From the IMG/VR virus record IMGVR_UViG_3300044798_000003, positions 1 to 40,208 of that record: a stretch of DNA of 40,208 nucleotides; one strand, given 5' to 3'. Shown in pieces: positions 13,099-19,468 of this stretch (positions within the stretch are counted from its first letter, which is position 1; every line of letters starts with the position of its first letter). The notes below the pieces were generated by a model. The model saw only the letters and a list, made by a program, of their open reading frames with translations. It was not told where the DNA came from and did not search any database. A program made the position numbers and the translations under genes. This DNA is from a virus.

Positions 13099-13155
13099 AC
13101 CCTTATCCCAATCCGCAATATATTTCCTAACTGTTTTTCTAGTTACTAATAACAT
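13093..13155 (-). CDS. Possible 20-residue ORF coupled to the rep gene
   Basis: The frame (MLLVTRKTVRKYIADWDKGG) starts inside the last codons of the 280-aa gene and looks like part of a DNA-binding helix. It has no independent ribosome site beyond the overlapping stop/start. It could be a coupled micropeptide or a decayed gene end. Confidence 0.3.
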   Translation of the reverse strand: MLLVTRKTVRKYIADWDKGG

Positions 13156-13988
13156 TCCTTATAATATAAATTCTTCATTACCATATCAGACAAGAAGTGA
13201 TATATCCTATGGTCAGCCTGTCCACCATTGGTCAATGGATATTCAGTAACAAAATATTTATCAATCATCGTACACATCGCTTCTACATCAATAAATAAAT
13301 CTTTGTCCATGTCGGGGTCGTATATTGTTTCATCTTCCATAATACTATTCAGTTTGTCCACTACCTTATTACTGATTATTGGATGAACTTCTCCTTTATG
13401 ATTGGTATATGACCTCATAAAGTGAACGTACACTGTCAAAGCATCCTTCGTGAAGTTATCCACAGGTTTATATATACCGTCAGTCGGTAACGATGACGCC
13501 TTATCCTTATTAATCTCTTTATTAGTCTTTGACGTAGTCTTTGGTAATGGTCTGCTCATATTGGTTTGTTCGATAGTGCATTTTGAATCACTCGATAGAC
13601 CATTTTGAGCCAATGGCGTTTTATCAGTAGTGTCATTTTGAACTAATGGTGTTTCTAGTGCATTGAGAGCATCATGATTAATGGAATACCACTTTGTTTT
13701 ATCTATTTTTAGTCTATTGTAGTTACCGGTTATCAACAGGTTCTTTTTTTCTAAACTTAGTATAGTTCTTTTGATTGTGGATAAACTAAAGAACGGAAAT
13801 TGTTTTTGCCAATCAGGATAAGTATTAAAAACCCATTCTCTACCATCTTTTTCTTTGCCACATTGTACTACCCAATAATTAACCTGTTGCAATATTATTG
13901 CTTCATTAAGACCGATTTTAACCGCTAATTGTGGAAGTATTATTAATGGGAATTCGTCTAATAGTAATTTACTGCTTTTGTTTTTCAA
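13146..13988 (-). CDS. Plasmid/phage-type replication protein, 280 aa
   Basis: Residues 10-110 carry the winged-helix N-domain found in many Firmicutes plasmid and prophage replication proteins (EFPLIILPQLAVKIGLNEAI, then ILQQVNYWVVQ, TYPDWQKQFPFFSLSTIKRT, LSLEKKNLLITGNYNRLKID). A polar linker (140-175) and a C-terminal helical domain follow. The start is TTG (13986-13988) with AAGGAGG 10 nt upstream. Its leader holds an antisense promoter, two stem-loops and a potential pseudoknot over that ribosome site. Together with the downstream ProQ/FinO gene this suggests a plasmid-style replicon separate from the lytic replication module at 2-6 kb. Confidence 0.7.
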   Translation of the reverse strand: MKNKSSKLLLDEFPLIILPQLAVKIGLNEAIILQQVNYWVVQCGKEKDGREWVFNTYPDWQKQFPFFSLSTIKRTILSLEKKNLLITGNYNRLKIDKTKWYSINHDALNALETPLVQNDTTDKTPLAQNGLSSDSKCTIEQTNMSRPLPKTTSKTNKEINKDKASSLPTDGIYKPVDNFTKDALTVYVHFMRSYTNHKGEVHPIISNKVVDKLNSIMEDETIYDPDMDKDLFIDVEAMCTMIDKYFVTEYPLTNGGQADHRIYHFLSDMVMKNLYYKECY

Positions 13989-13998
13989 TATAAAAAAA

Positions 13999-14028
13999 CC
14001 TCCTTACTGTTTTATTGACAGCAGGAGA
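13999..14028 (-). promoter_or_regulatory. Stem-loop sequestering the rep ribosome site
   Basis: In the mRNA, TCTCCTGCTGT (14028-14018), loop CAATAAA, and ACAGTAAGGAGG (14010-13999) pair with one bulged A and two G-U pairs. The whole AAGGAGG Shine-Dalgarno is in the right arm. The left arm contains TCCTGCTGT, the exact complement of the stem-loop I loop plus two stem bases at 14067-14075, so a pseudoknot could free the ribosome site. Confidence 0.7.
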
Positions 14029-14043
14029 GTAAAGTGATATACT
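14015..14043 (+). promoter_or_regulatory. Consensus antisense promoter in the rep leader
   Basis: TTGACA (14015-14020), 17 bp, TATACT (14038-14043) on the plus strand, opposite to the rep gene. Initiation would be near 14050, giving an RNA complementary to the rep mRNA leader. Confidence 0.75.
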
Positions 14044-14049
14044 AAAGGT

Positions 14050-14120
14050 AACTTAATACCTAGCCATCCTGCTGTGATGGTGAATGACTCATATCGCCCA
14101 GCAAGGCTTTATGGGTCTTT
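14050..14120 (+). ncRNA. Predicted antisense RNA against the rep leader, about 70 nt
   Basis: The transcript would contain the hairpin CCATC (14064-14068), 7-nt loop CTGCTGT, GATGG (14076-14080), which is the complement of stem-loop I in the mRNA. A weaker hairpin, CCCAGC/GCT..GGG, at 14097-14115 followed by TCTTTAATTT could end it. Size and layout match inhibitor RNAs of IncIalpha/IncB/IncL-M replicons. No expression data; prediction only. Confidence 0.6.
14060..14092 (-). CDS. Possible 10-residue leader peptide in the rep mRNA
   Basis: An ATG 27 nt after the predicted mRNA start opens MSHSPSQQDG and ends in a TAG directly after stem-loop I, which it covers. Its ribosome site is weak (GGGCGAT). 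IncIalpha/IncB-type leaders also carry a small ORF whose translation controls folding; there the stop lies nearer the rep ribosome site, so the match is only partial. Confidence 0.3.
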   Translation of the reverse strand: MSHSPSQQDG

Positions 14121-14125
14121 AATTT

Positions 14126-14134
14126 ATTATAGCA
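14126..14134 (-). promoter_or_regulatory. Extended -10 promoter of the rep gene
   Basis: TGCTATAAT on the minus strand is a perfect extended -10 box; the -35 position (TGTTAT) is weak. The mRNA would start near 14119 and have a leader of about 130 nt. Confidence 0.65.
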
Positions 14135-14194
14135 TGACTATCTAAAAAATAACAGTATATTCTACAATTATCTGCATATAATAATTAACTAAAT

Positions 14195-14232
14195 AAAAAA
14201 AGCCACTACCAAGCAATTACGCTCGATAGTGG
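14195..14232 (-). terminator. Strong terminator separating lysis and replication modules
   Basis: On the minus strand CCACTA-T-CGAGC, loop GTAATT, GCTTG-G-TAGTGG are followed by CTTTTTTT. It ends the lysis/zinc-ribbon transcript about 60 bp before the rep promoter. Confidence 0.85.
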
Positions 14233-14264
14233 ATTTAAGTCTGTGTATAACTATAAATGATTTA

Positions 14265-14480
14265 TTACGGCCGTCCCTGGGACGTTTCCAAATGGAAATT
14301 GCTTACTGATTTTATTTGGTTATGTATTTGGGTGTGTTTAATCACTTCTCCAGTATTATTATTGCAATATGGACATTTTTTATATTTTTTCGATGCTAAT
14401 GTTAATGTATTTATATCAGCATCATATTCTTTACTACAGGTTTTACACTTAATTTTAGTTTGGTTATACCATGACATCAT
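14265..14480 (-). CDS. Zinc-ribbon protein, 71 aa
   Basis: CKTC near residue 12 and CPYC near residue 36 form a CxxC-x(20+)-CxxC zinc ribbon (KIKCKTCSKEYDADINTL, then KKYKKCPYCNNNTGEV). GGGAGGG lies just before two consecutive ATG codons, either of which may be used. The 3-prime part contains two short palindromes, GTCCCTGGGAC and TTTCCAAATGGAAA. Role unknown. It lies between the lysis genes and the terminator at 14195-14232. Confidence 0.65.
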   Translation of the reverse strand: MMSWYNQTKIKCKTCSKEYDADINTLTLASKKYKKCPYCNNNTGEVIKHTQIHNQIKSVSNFHLETSQGRP

Positions 14481-14539
14481 TTTCCCTCCCGTTACAGTTT
14501 ATCCCAATTAATAAATTATATTTCGATGGAATTATAATA

Positions 14540-14977
14540 TTACTTCCTGAATGACATCGCAATAATACCAACAATTAGCACATCACGCTGAAACTTTAAC
14601 TTCCTAGTTTCCGACCGTACCTCTTGCACGTACTTGTTGAAGGATTCCGAGGTCTCTTTTAAGGATTGCTCCGCTGTCAGTGAGTGTGTTTTGGTCAGTT
14701 CCAAGTCTAATTTGAGTTGAACTAATGTTGATTGTAGCTGAATTAACGTATCCTGCGATTGCTTTAGATTGTCCTGTGCTTGTGTCAATTCCTTTTGCGA
14801 TATTGTCGAGTCCTGCACTAACTGCTCGTTGTTCTGTTGCAGTTGTAGTAAGTCCTGTTCTAACGTTTGTAACTCCTGTGGTGTTATCTGATACATCTGA
14901 CTTGCCGAACACATCACAGGCCACGACACCAGCAATAAGCAACACAATAATAATGATGATAGTTTTTTCATTTTCAT
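14540..14977 (-). CDS. Secreted coiled-coil lysis protein, Rz/spanin-like, 145 aa
   Basis: A signal peptide (MKMKKLSSLLLCCLLLVSWP, then VMCSASQ) is followed by a long Gln/Leu coiled coil (residues 35-120), a basic stretch and a short hydrophobic C-terminus (VLIVGIIAMSF). Position directly after the endolysin and overlap in another frame with the 133-aa gene match Rz/Rz1 spanin pairs, which fuse inner and outer membranes. That would imply a diderm host. The spanin call is inference from architecture. Confidence 0.65.
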   Translation of the reverse strand: MKMKKLSSLLLCCLLLVSWPVMCSASQMYQITPQELQTLEQDLLQLQQNNEQLVQDSTISQKELTQAQDNLKQSQDTLIQLQSTLVQLKLDLELTKTHSLTAEQSLKETSESFNKYVQEVRSETRKLKFQRDVLIVGIIAMSFRK

Positions 14978-15005
14978 ATATGAACTCCTTTATCTTGCTA
15001 ATCAT
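14604..15005 (-). CDS. Membrane/lipoprotein-like spanin partner, 133 aa, overlapping
   Basis: After a charged start (MISKIKEFIYENEKT) comes a hydrophobic helix ending GVVAC, a plausible lipobox with Cys at residue 30; the rest is polar and Thr/Ser-rich. It could be an o-spanin lipoprotein or an N-terminally anchored protein. Its ATG overlaps the endolysin TGA by 4 nt, so this frame is well supported. Most of it overlaps the 145-aa gene in a different frame, as spanin genes often do. Confidence 0.6.
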   Translation of the reverse strand: MISKIKEFIYENEKTIIIIIVLLIAGVVACDVFGKSDVSDNTTGVTNVRTGLTTTATEQRAVSAGLDNIAKGIDTSTGQSKAIAGYVNSATINISSTQIRLGTDQNTLTDSGAILKRDLGILQQVRARGTVGN

Positions 15006-15574
15006 GCCAAACCACTCACGTAGTCAAAGGTATTTACAGCTCGGTTGGCATACCCCTCAGCATACTGCTGTCCCACATCTGCAGCAATGTAATACTGATC
15101 GCGGAAAATATCCTTTAATTCTTCTAGATTACGAATATCATGATTGTCTTGTCGCCTACGCAAGAAGTTTTTAACAACATAATGTGATGTTGGACACCAT
15201 ATGCCAGCGTAAATATAGCATTTGCTATCATCAAGATTCTCAACCTCATTCAGTGTTGGTACATACAAGTCAAGGCAATCTTGTGTAAGAATATTCTGTT
15301 GTGCTAATTGTCCTTGTTCTGAATTTAATATATCTCGTAATTCTTGTTTTTCTCCACTATCTCTGATATCGGAATAGGTACGGCCTATAAACTTCTGAGT
15401 TCCATCTATACAGCTCAGGAGCGCGTCTCCACGCCCATTTATTCCTTCCCATGACGAAACACCCATACAAGGATAATCTCCTGCTGTAGAGCAACACACG
15501 TTGTCATAGCCACCTTCTACACCAGTATTGATGATACCCAGTGCTATTTCTCTTGCTAATTCTTCATTTGTCAT
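15002..15574 (-). CDS. Endolysin, lysozyme-like, 190 aa
   Basis: The N-terminus (IINTGVEGGYDNVCCSTAGD, then YPCMGVSSWEGINGRGDALL) has the Glu followed by GGY and the S/G-W-E-G-GR pattern of lysozyme-superfamily cell-wall hydrolases; the Glu in VEGGYD is the likely catalytic acid. There is no signal peptide, so it needs a holin; holin-like genes lie directly upstream. It overlaps both neighbours by 4 nt. Confidence 0.7.
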   Translation of the reverse strand: MTNEELAREIALGIINTGVEGGYDNVCCSTAGDYPCMGVSSWEGINGRGDALLSCIDGTQKFIGRTYSDIRDSGEKQELRDILNSEQGQLAQQNILTQDCLDLYVPTLNEVENLDDSKCYIYAGIWCPTSHYVVKNFLRRRQDNHDIRNLEELKDIFRDQYYIAADVGQQYAEGYANRAVNTFDYVSGLA

Positions 15575-15798
15575 AACGGTTTATTCTCCTCGCTGTTATA
15601 TTTTGAATCATAAATATATTTAACCGCTGCTAACATTCCTGATCCACTAAGAGCCGCTACCCCACCCCAACAACTTTGTAAGTCAAATTTTGTATTAAAA
15701 AGAGCGTTAGCATAATAGCCAACGCTCCAATCAATAAATAACACTAAAAACATACATGCAAATATTTCAATCAAATGAGGTTTTATTTTGTTAAACAT
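15571..15798 (-). CDS. Holin-like membrane protein, 75 aa
   Basis: Two hydrophobic segments are visible: HLIEIFACMFLVLFIDWSVG at the start and WGGVAALSGSGMLAAVKYIY further on, with a charged C-terminus (SEENKPL). The ATG at 15798 is chosen because AGGAGGAAGT precedes it; the frame upstream is non-coding-like. It lies directly before the endolysin and overlaps it by 4 nt. Confidence 0.75.
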   Translation of the reverse strand: MFNKIKPHLIEIFACMFLVLFIDWSVGYYANALFNTKFDLQSCWGGVAALSGSGMLAAVKYIYDSKYNSEENKPL

Positions 15799-15806
15799 AC
15801 TTCCTC

Positions 15807-16091
15807 CTAATGCTTGGTCAATGCAAAGGTAATTGCTCCAGACAGCACTAACGATATCGCCCCTGCTATCCCTGCATTGATTAAAGTGTCCCATCGCTTC
15901 GCTGGTTGCTCTGTGAGCTTAGTTATTTCTTTCTTAAGGTCTTTGATCATGTCGCTGATAAAATCAAGTTTGGTGTCCATTTTGATTTGTTGTTTTGATA
16001 AGTCGCTGTCTTGTCCCTCTAACTTTTGAATGGCAATTTCGCATTTATCAATTCTTTTAACTAGTTCTGTGTGTAGTTCGCATGTTGCCAT
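15807..16091 (-). CDS. XhlA/hemolysin-type holin partner, 94 aa
   Basis: A long charged coiled coil (residues 10-65) is followed by KRWDTLINAGIAGAISLVLS, then a membrane helix to the end (ALTKH). This is the XhlA-like layout found beside holins in Firmicutes phages, with a membrane-anchored coiled coil that helps lysis. It sits 8 nt upstream of the holin. Confidence 0.7.
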   Translation of the reverse strand: MATCELHTELVKRIDKCEIAIQKLEGQDSDLSKQQIKMDTKLDFISDMIKDLKKEITKLTEQPAKRWDTLINAGIAGAISLVLSGAITFALTKH

Positions 16092-16092
16092 A

Positions 16093-16146
16093 TTAGTTAC
16101 CTCTTCCTGGTTTAGTAGGTTTGTTTGGTTTATTTGGTTTTGCCAT
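16093..16146 (-). CDS. Lys-Pro-rich micropeptide, 17 aa
   Basis: An ATG opens MAKPNKPNKPTKPGRGN, a KP repeat, and stops 1 base before the XhlA-like gene. A GGGAG lies 11 nt upstream, weaker than usual. It lies exactly between two lysis genes; it could be real or a translational bridge. Confidence 0.35.
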   Translation of the reverse strand: MAKPNKPNKPTKPGRGN

Positions 16147-16149
16147 GTG

Positions 16150-16413
16150 TTATTTCACTCCCTTATTAATATTTTGATTGCTATTTTCTGTATTTGTTTG
16201 GGTTTGGTTTACAGTTCCAAATCCATAGTCAGTTGTAAAATAAAAATAACTGATACCAACTAACGTAATGGTCAAGCATAATGAAAATGATATTACTGAT
16301 ATTATCAAAGCTTGTACTAACCTTTGGTTTATATGGTCTGTCTTGTTAATCATCTCTGACGAAAGTTTGATTAATTCTGATACATGTTCCACTCGTTCCT
16401 CCTCTTCGGACAT
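16150..16413 (-). CDS. Single-pass membrane protein of the lysis cassette, 87 aa
   Basis: An acidic helical N-terminus (MSEEEERVEHVSELIKLSSE) leads to a transmembrane helix at about residues 34-60 (VQALIISVISFSLCLTITLV) and a polar Asn/Gln/Thr tail. The ATG at 16413 is used, but it has no good ribosome site, and it directly follows a T-rich hairpin. Could be a holin regulator. No family is recognised. Confidence 0.55.
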   Translation of the reverse strand: MSEEEERVEHVSELIKLSSEMINKTDHINQRLVQALIISVISFSLCLTITLVGISYFYFTTDYGFGTVNQTQTNTENSNQNINKGVK

Positions 16414-16435
16414 AAAAAATAAGCCACTAAAGGCT
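16414..16435 (-). terminator. Weak terminator-like hairpin before the lysis cassette
   Basis: AGCC, a 6-nt loop and GGCT are followed on the minus strand by TATTTTTT, ending at the ATG of the 87-aa gene. The short stem makes it weak; it may attenuate read-through from the tail fibre gene. Confidence 0.4.
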
Positions 16436-16476
16436 CTATGTCCTATTCCCAATGTATTTTAATTCCCAATAAATAC

Positions 16477-16536
16477 GCACAAAAGAGTCTGGGAACACCT
16501 CTTGTCACCAAAGTAGCTAACAATGGCTATTTGTGC
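16477..16536. ncRNA. Candidate three-way-junction RNA element
   Basis: A closing helix, GCACAAA (16477-16483) with TTTGTGC (16530-16536), holds two hairpins: AAGAG/CTCTT (16483-16487 with 16499-16503, 11-nt loop) and TAGC/GCTA (16514-16517 with 16526-16529, 8-nt loop). It fits inside an otherwise non-coding 197-bp gap between tail fibre and lysis genes (16414-16610). It does not match a riboswitch class I know. Strand unknown; the minus strand is more likely from context. Confidence 0.45.
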
Positions 16537-16610
16537 ATCTGTTAAAGTATACCATATATTTATATTTAATTGTAATATTATAAATGGTTATGTTTTGGTT
16601 TAGTGTTTGA

Positions 16611-19160
16611 TTATTCAGCCATCGTATAACTAATTCCGCTTAAATAAAAATATCTTGTATTTATTGGAACGCCGTATAATACCACAGTACCAACCGTGCT
16701 TATCTGTGCATAGCAAGCTCCTTTAGGAATACCTGTAGCATCAGAATAAATAATAGAAAGTGTCTTATTTGATTTAGGAGAGTAGCAAAGTGGTAATTGC
16801 ATTATGACTGTTCCATCGGCAACCGCTGTCCCTGCCCATGTTAAATAACCAGACAATGAAAACAAGTCACCTTGAATCTCATAAGTACTACCTGCCCTAC
16901 TATATCCTGTTGTTACCCATGCACTCACTAGTATAGAAGGTAATATGTCTTTAGTTATTTTTGGATTGATAGCACTTGCCAATGTTTTAGCCCACCCATA
17001 ACCTAATATCATTCTACCATAAGCCGTAGGATGTATATTATCCATTAATACAGAATCAGCACCAGAAGTAACTAAAAGTGACGGTGTTATCCCTCCCATA
17101 TCTTGTAAAGTTAACATATTTGCTTGCACGCCTTTAGTATATAGCATACGTAATAATGCTGCTCTATAAGTACTTCCTTCGGCAGAGTTAACAGAGGCTT
17201 GCCCAGTATTTCCATAAGGTATTGCATCAGATTGCTCATAGAACATTGTTGGTACTCCAACAATTGGTGTGACGTTGTTAGTGTAACAATAGTCTATCAT
17301 ATCACTGATTGTCTGTGTAAAATTAGTTACTCCAGTAAGCCCCTGTATATCATTGACACCAAGTTGTATTAGACAGTAGTCGTATCCTTCGATACTCGTA
17401 GCTAACAAAGATGTTTTCTGTGAGGAGCTTGTAGCTCCCGATACGGCGATATTGTTTATATCTAAAAATTGAACCCCTGCAAATCCGGACATGTATTGTC
17501 TCATATATTCAGCCCATGAACAGGGTACATTCTTATCAGTTATTGAATCACCTGTAACTACTATTTTTAATGGACGCATACCCATAGATTTTTTACCATT
17601 TATTTTTACCATGCCACCAATATAACCAGCAGTAGAAGCACTGCCCCAAAATCCTAATCCCCATCCAGCCTCTAAAATATTTCCGCCAGCATCTTTAACA
17701 TAAGAAACTTCTATACCGTTTACTAACACTGAATATGATCTAGCTGAATGTATTTTAATACCTGTTAAAGCATTAGCAAAATGGTATGATACCTGCGGAG
17801 TTGTAGTAAATGGTATGTTTACCTCTATTACAGGGTTAGTTCCAGATTTAACCGTTGAAATTAAATAACCTCCGTGTTCATATTGCCTAACAACACTATA
17901 ACCTTTATCTGTTAAAACACCTACGCAAACTAATCCTAATCCATCAGAGCCAGGGCGATAAAAATATGAATGCAACTCATTACCTGGTCTAACTGGATAT
18001 GTTGTTAGATTAAAACCTGTAGTTGACACAGGATTCCATTGGACAGAGTCTTCAACAATAACCGATGGAGTAGCTGGATCAACGGGGCCATCAGGCCAAG
18101 TTATTATATAATTTTTAGAATCAAGTCCCGATAATGATATAGGCATTGTTTTTTCACCATCTATGGTTGATAAGAAGGTTCTTTTTTCTGATAGGTCTAA
18201 GTATGCCTGAGTTCCTAAGTGGAAGGTATATCCCAAATCTACTATTCTAATGTTTAATGGCTTTGTTACATTGACACCCTTTCCTATCAGTGGGCAAAAA
18301 GTTCCAACAAATCTAATAGAGACACCTGGATCAGGAACAAAGGTATACTGAGATAGATCACCCTGATAAGCATCCCCAGATATATAGTAAACCCCTGAAA
18401 TCGTTTTAGGTAATTTTATTATGCATCCTGTGGGATAGGCACTGTAAATACCTAGGATTGCATCAAAGGAATTCGTAGGTGTAATTGCAATACCATAGTC
18501 ATCAAGTCCTCCAAAGGCTCTAACATCTACCCAAGGCCCTTTGGTGATAATATCTGCTGTTTTAGCTGTTGCGGTATAGTCTAAAAAACCACCTACAGTT
18601 GCGGCACTTGCAGCAGCGGCGGCGGCACTAATAGCGGCCTGTGCTGCATAATCGGCTTCGCCAGGAGTGTTCTCTAAAGCATCAGCAGCAGTATTCCATC
18701 GTAGTAACTTATTTGATGATGGAGAAGGTAGTTCTCTGCTAACTGCATCAGGTACAGTAATTGCCAGTTTTAAAGTTCTATCTATTTCTTCATGTTGCTG
18801 TTGGGCAATCATCGTGATTCTATCAAACGACTTCTCGATAACCTTAGGATGCAATGAAGAATTATTTTCATATACTGTAAGTTGCAAAACATCCATAGTT
18901 CTAAGGATTATAAACTTGTAATTAGAGGTTATTGGATCACCGATGACTGGATATGTTACAGTGCCACTACTCGATGGGAAAGATCCTTCCGATGGAACAA
19001 CGTCGTAATTGGTTGTTACCTCTGTTTCTATTCCAGTAGTTAGGTCTGTAAGAGAAAGTTTTAAATCACCCTCTGCCAATGTGTCGAAGGTGTAGTCGAA
19101 CGATATAGTTGTGCCATTGCCTACGTATATGTGCTTAGTGAGTGTTGAAGATACTGTCAT
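16611..19160 (-). CDS. Tail fibre/spike with SGNH-hydrolase domain, 849 aa
   Basis: Residues 1-140 resemble the T7-type tail-fibre N-domain that attaches to the virion (TKHIYVGNGTTISFDYTFDT, then SFDRITMIAQQQHEEIDRTL). An Ala-rich stalk (170-190) and a beta-helix-like opening (WVDVRAFGGLDDYG near 210) follow. From about 530 an SGNH/GDSL esterase is clear: GDS with nucleophile S539, GVND at 601-604, D707 and H710 in DNIHP. It probably removes acyl groups from surface polysaccharide during adsorption. AAGGAGG precedes the ATG. Confidence 0.85.
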   Translation of the reverse strand: MTVSSTLTKHIYVGNGTTISFDYTFDTLAEGDLKLSLTDLTTGIETEVTTNYDVVPSEGSFPSSSGTVTYPVIGDPITSNYKFIILRTMDVLQLTVYENNSSLHPKVIEKSFDRITMIAQQQHEEIDRTLKLAITVPDAVSRELPSPSSNKLLRWNTAADALENTPGEADYAAQAAISAAAAAASAATVGGFLDYTATAKTADIITKGPWVDVRAFGGLDDYGIAITPTNSFDAILGIYSAYPTGCIIKLPKTISGVYYISGDAYQGDLSQYTFVPDPGVSIRFVGTFCPLIGKGVNVTKPLNIRIVDLGYTFHLGTQAYLDLSEKRTFLSTIDGEKTMPISLSGLDSKNYIITWPDGPVDPATPSVIVEDSVQWNPVSTTGFNLTTYPVRPGNELHSYFYRPGSDGLGLVCVGVLTDKGYSVVRQYEHGGYLISTVKSGTNPVIEVNIPFTTTPQVSYHFANALTGIKIHSARSYSVLVNGIEVSYVKDAGGNILEAGWGLGFWGSASTAGYIGGMVKINGKKSMGMRPLKIVVTGDSITDKNVPCSWAEYMRQYMSGFAGVQFLDINNIAVSGATSSSQKTSLLATSIEGYDYCLIQLGVNDIQGLTGVTNFTQTISDMIDYCYTNNVTPIVGVPTMFYEQSDAIPYGNTGQASVNSAEGSTYRAALLRMLYTKGVQANMLTLQDMGGITPSLLVTSGADSVLMDNIHPTAYGRMILGYGWAKTLASAINPKITKDILPSILVSAWVTTGYSRAGSTYEIQGDLFSLSGYLTWAGTAVADGTVIMQLPLCYSPKSNKTLSIIYSDATGIPKGACYAQISTVGTVVLYGVPINTRYFYLSGISYTMAE

Positions 19161-19207
19161 GTGCTGCCTCCTTATAAATAAAATAGAGACTACATTTCTG
19201 TAATCTC

Positions 19208-19236
19208 TTGATACGCTGTTTAATTAGTGATATTAT
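19208..19236 (+). promoter_or_regulatory. Promoter of the plus-strand moron
   Basis: TTGATA (19208-19213), 17 bp, TATTAT (19231-19236). The gene it serves starts 26 nt after the -10 box, and the promoter points against the whole late operon. Confidence 0.75.
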
Positions 19237-19261
19237 GGAAGAAAAACGGAAGGTGATATAG

Positions 19262-19429
19262 ATGGAAATTTTAAAAGGATTATTAGCATTTGTAGGTGGT
19301 TCTATACTTTGCATTGTAATTACTGTAAGCGCATCGTTTTTAGCACAAATAATGGTATATTTAATTTTTGCATCATTAATAATTTCTCCATTATGTTGCT
19401 TGTTTAAATATGTTACCAATCGTATTTAA
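19262..19429 (+). CDS. Plus-strand two-helix membrane moron protein, 55 aa
   Basis: The ORF (MEILKGLLAFVGGSILCIVI, then two hydrophobic helices at about 5-30 and 33-50, ending KYVTNRI) has GGAAGGTG 6 nt before its ATG. It carries its own near-consensus promoter and its own terminator and lies opposite to the late genes, between the tail fibre and the ejection protein. This is the classic layout of a moron expressed in the lysogen, often a superinfection-exclusion or host-envelope protein. Specific function unknown. Confidence 0.75.
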   Translation: MEILKGLLAFVGGSILCIVITVSASFLAQIMVYLIFASLIISPLCCLFKYVTNRI

Positions 19430-19442
19430 TAGAAAAAAATAC

Positions 19443-19468
19443 AAGAGCGTAATTAACCGCTCTTTTTT
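19443..19468. terminator. Bidirectional terminator between moron and ejection gene
   Basis: AAGAGCG (19443-19449), loop TAATTAAC, CGCTCTT (19458-19464) followed by T-runs on the plus strand; the minus strand continues TTGTATTTTTTT. It ends the moron and could also attenuate the late operon after the 1488-aa gene. Confidence 0.85.

Noticed and set aside
14257-14511. 84-aa plus-strand frame across the zinc-ribbon gene
   Set aside because: The minus frame has paired CxxC motifs and a ribosome site; the plus frame is its shadow.
19135-19419. 94-aa minus-strand frame opposite the moron
   Set aside because: It has no ribosome site, unlikely composition, and overlaps both the tail fibre start and the well-supported plus-strand gene.
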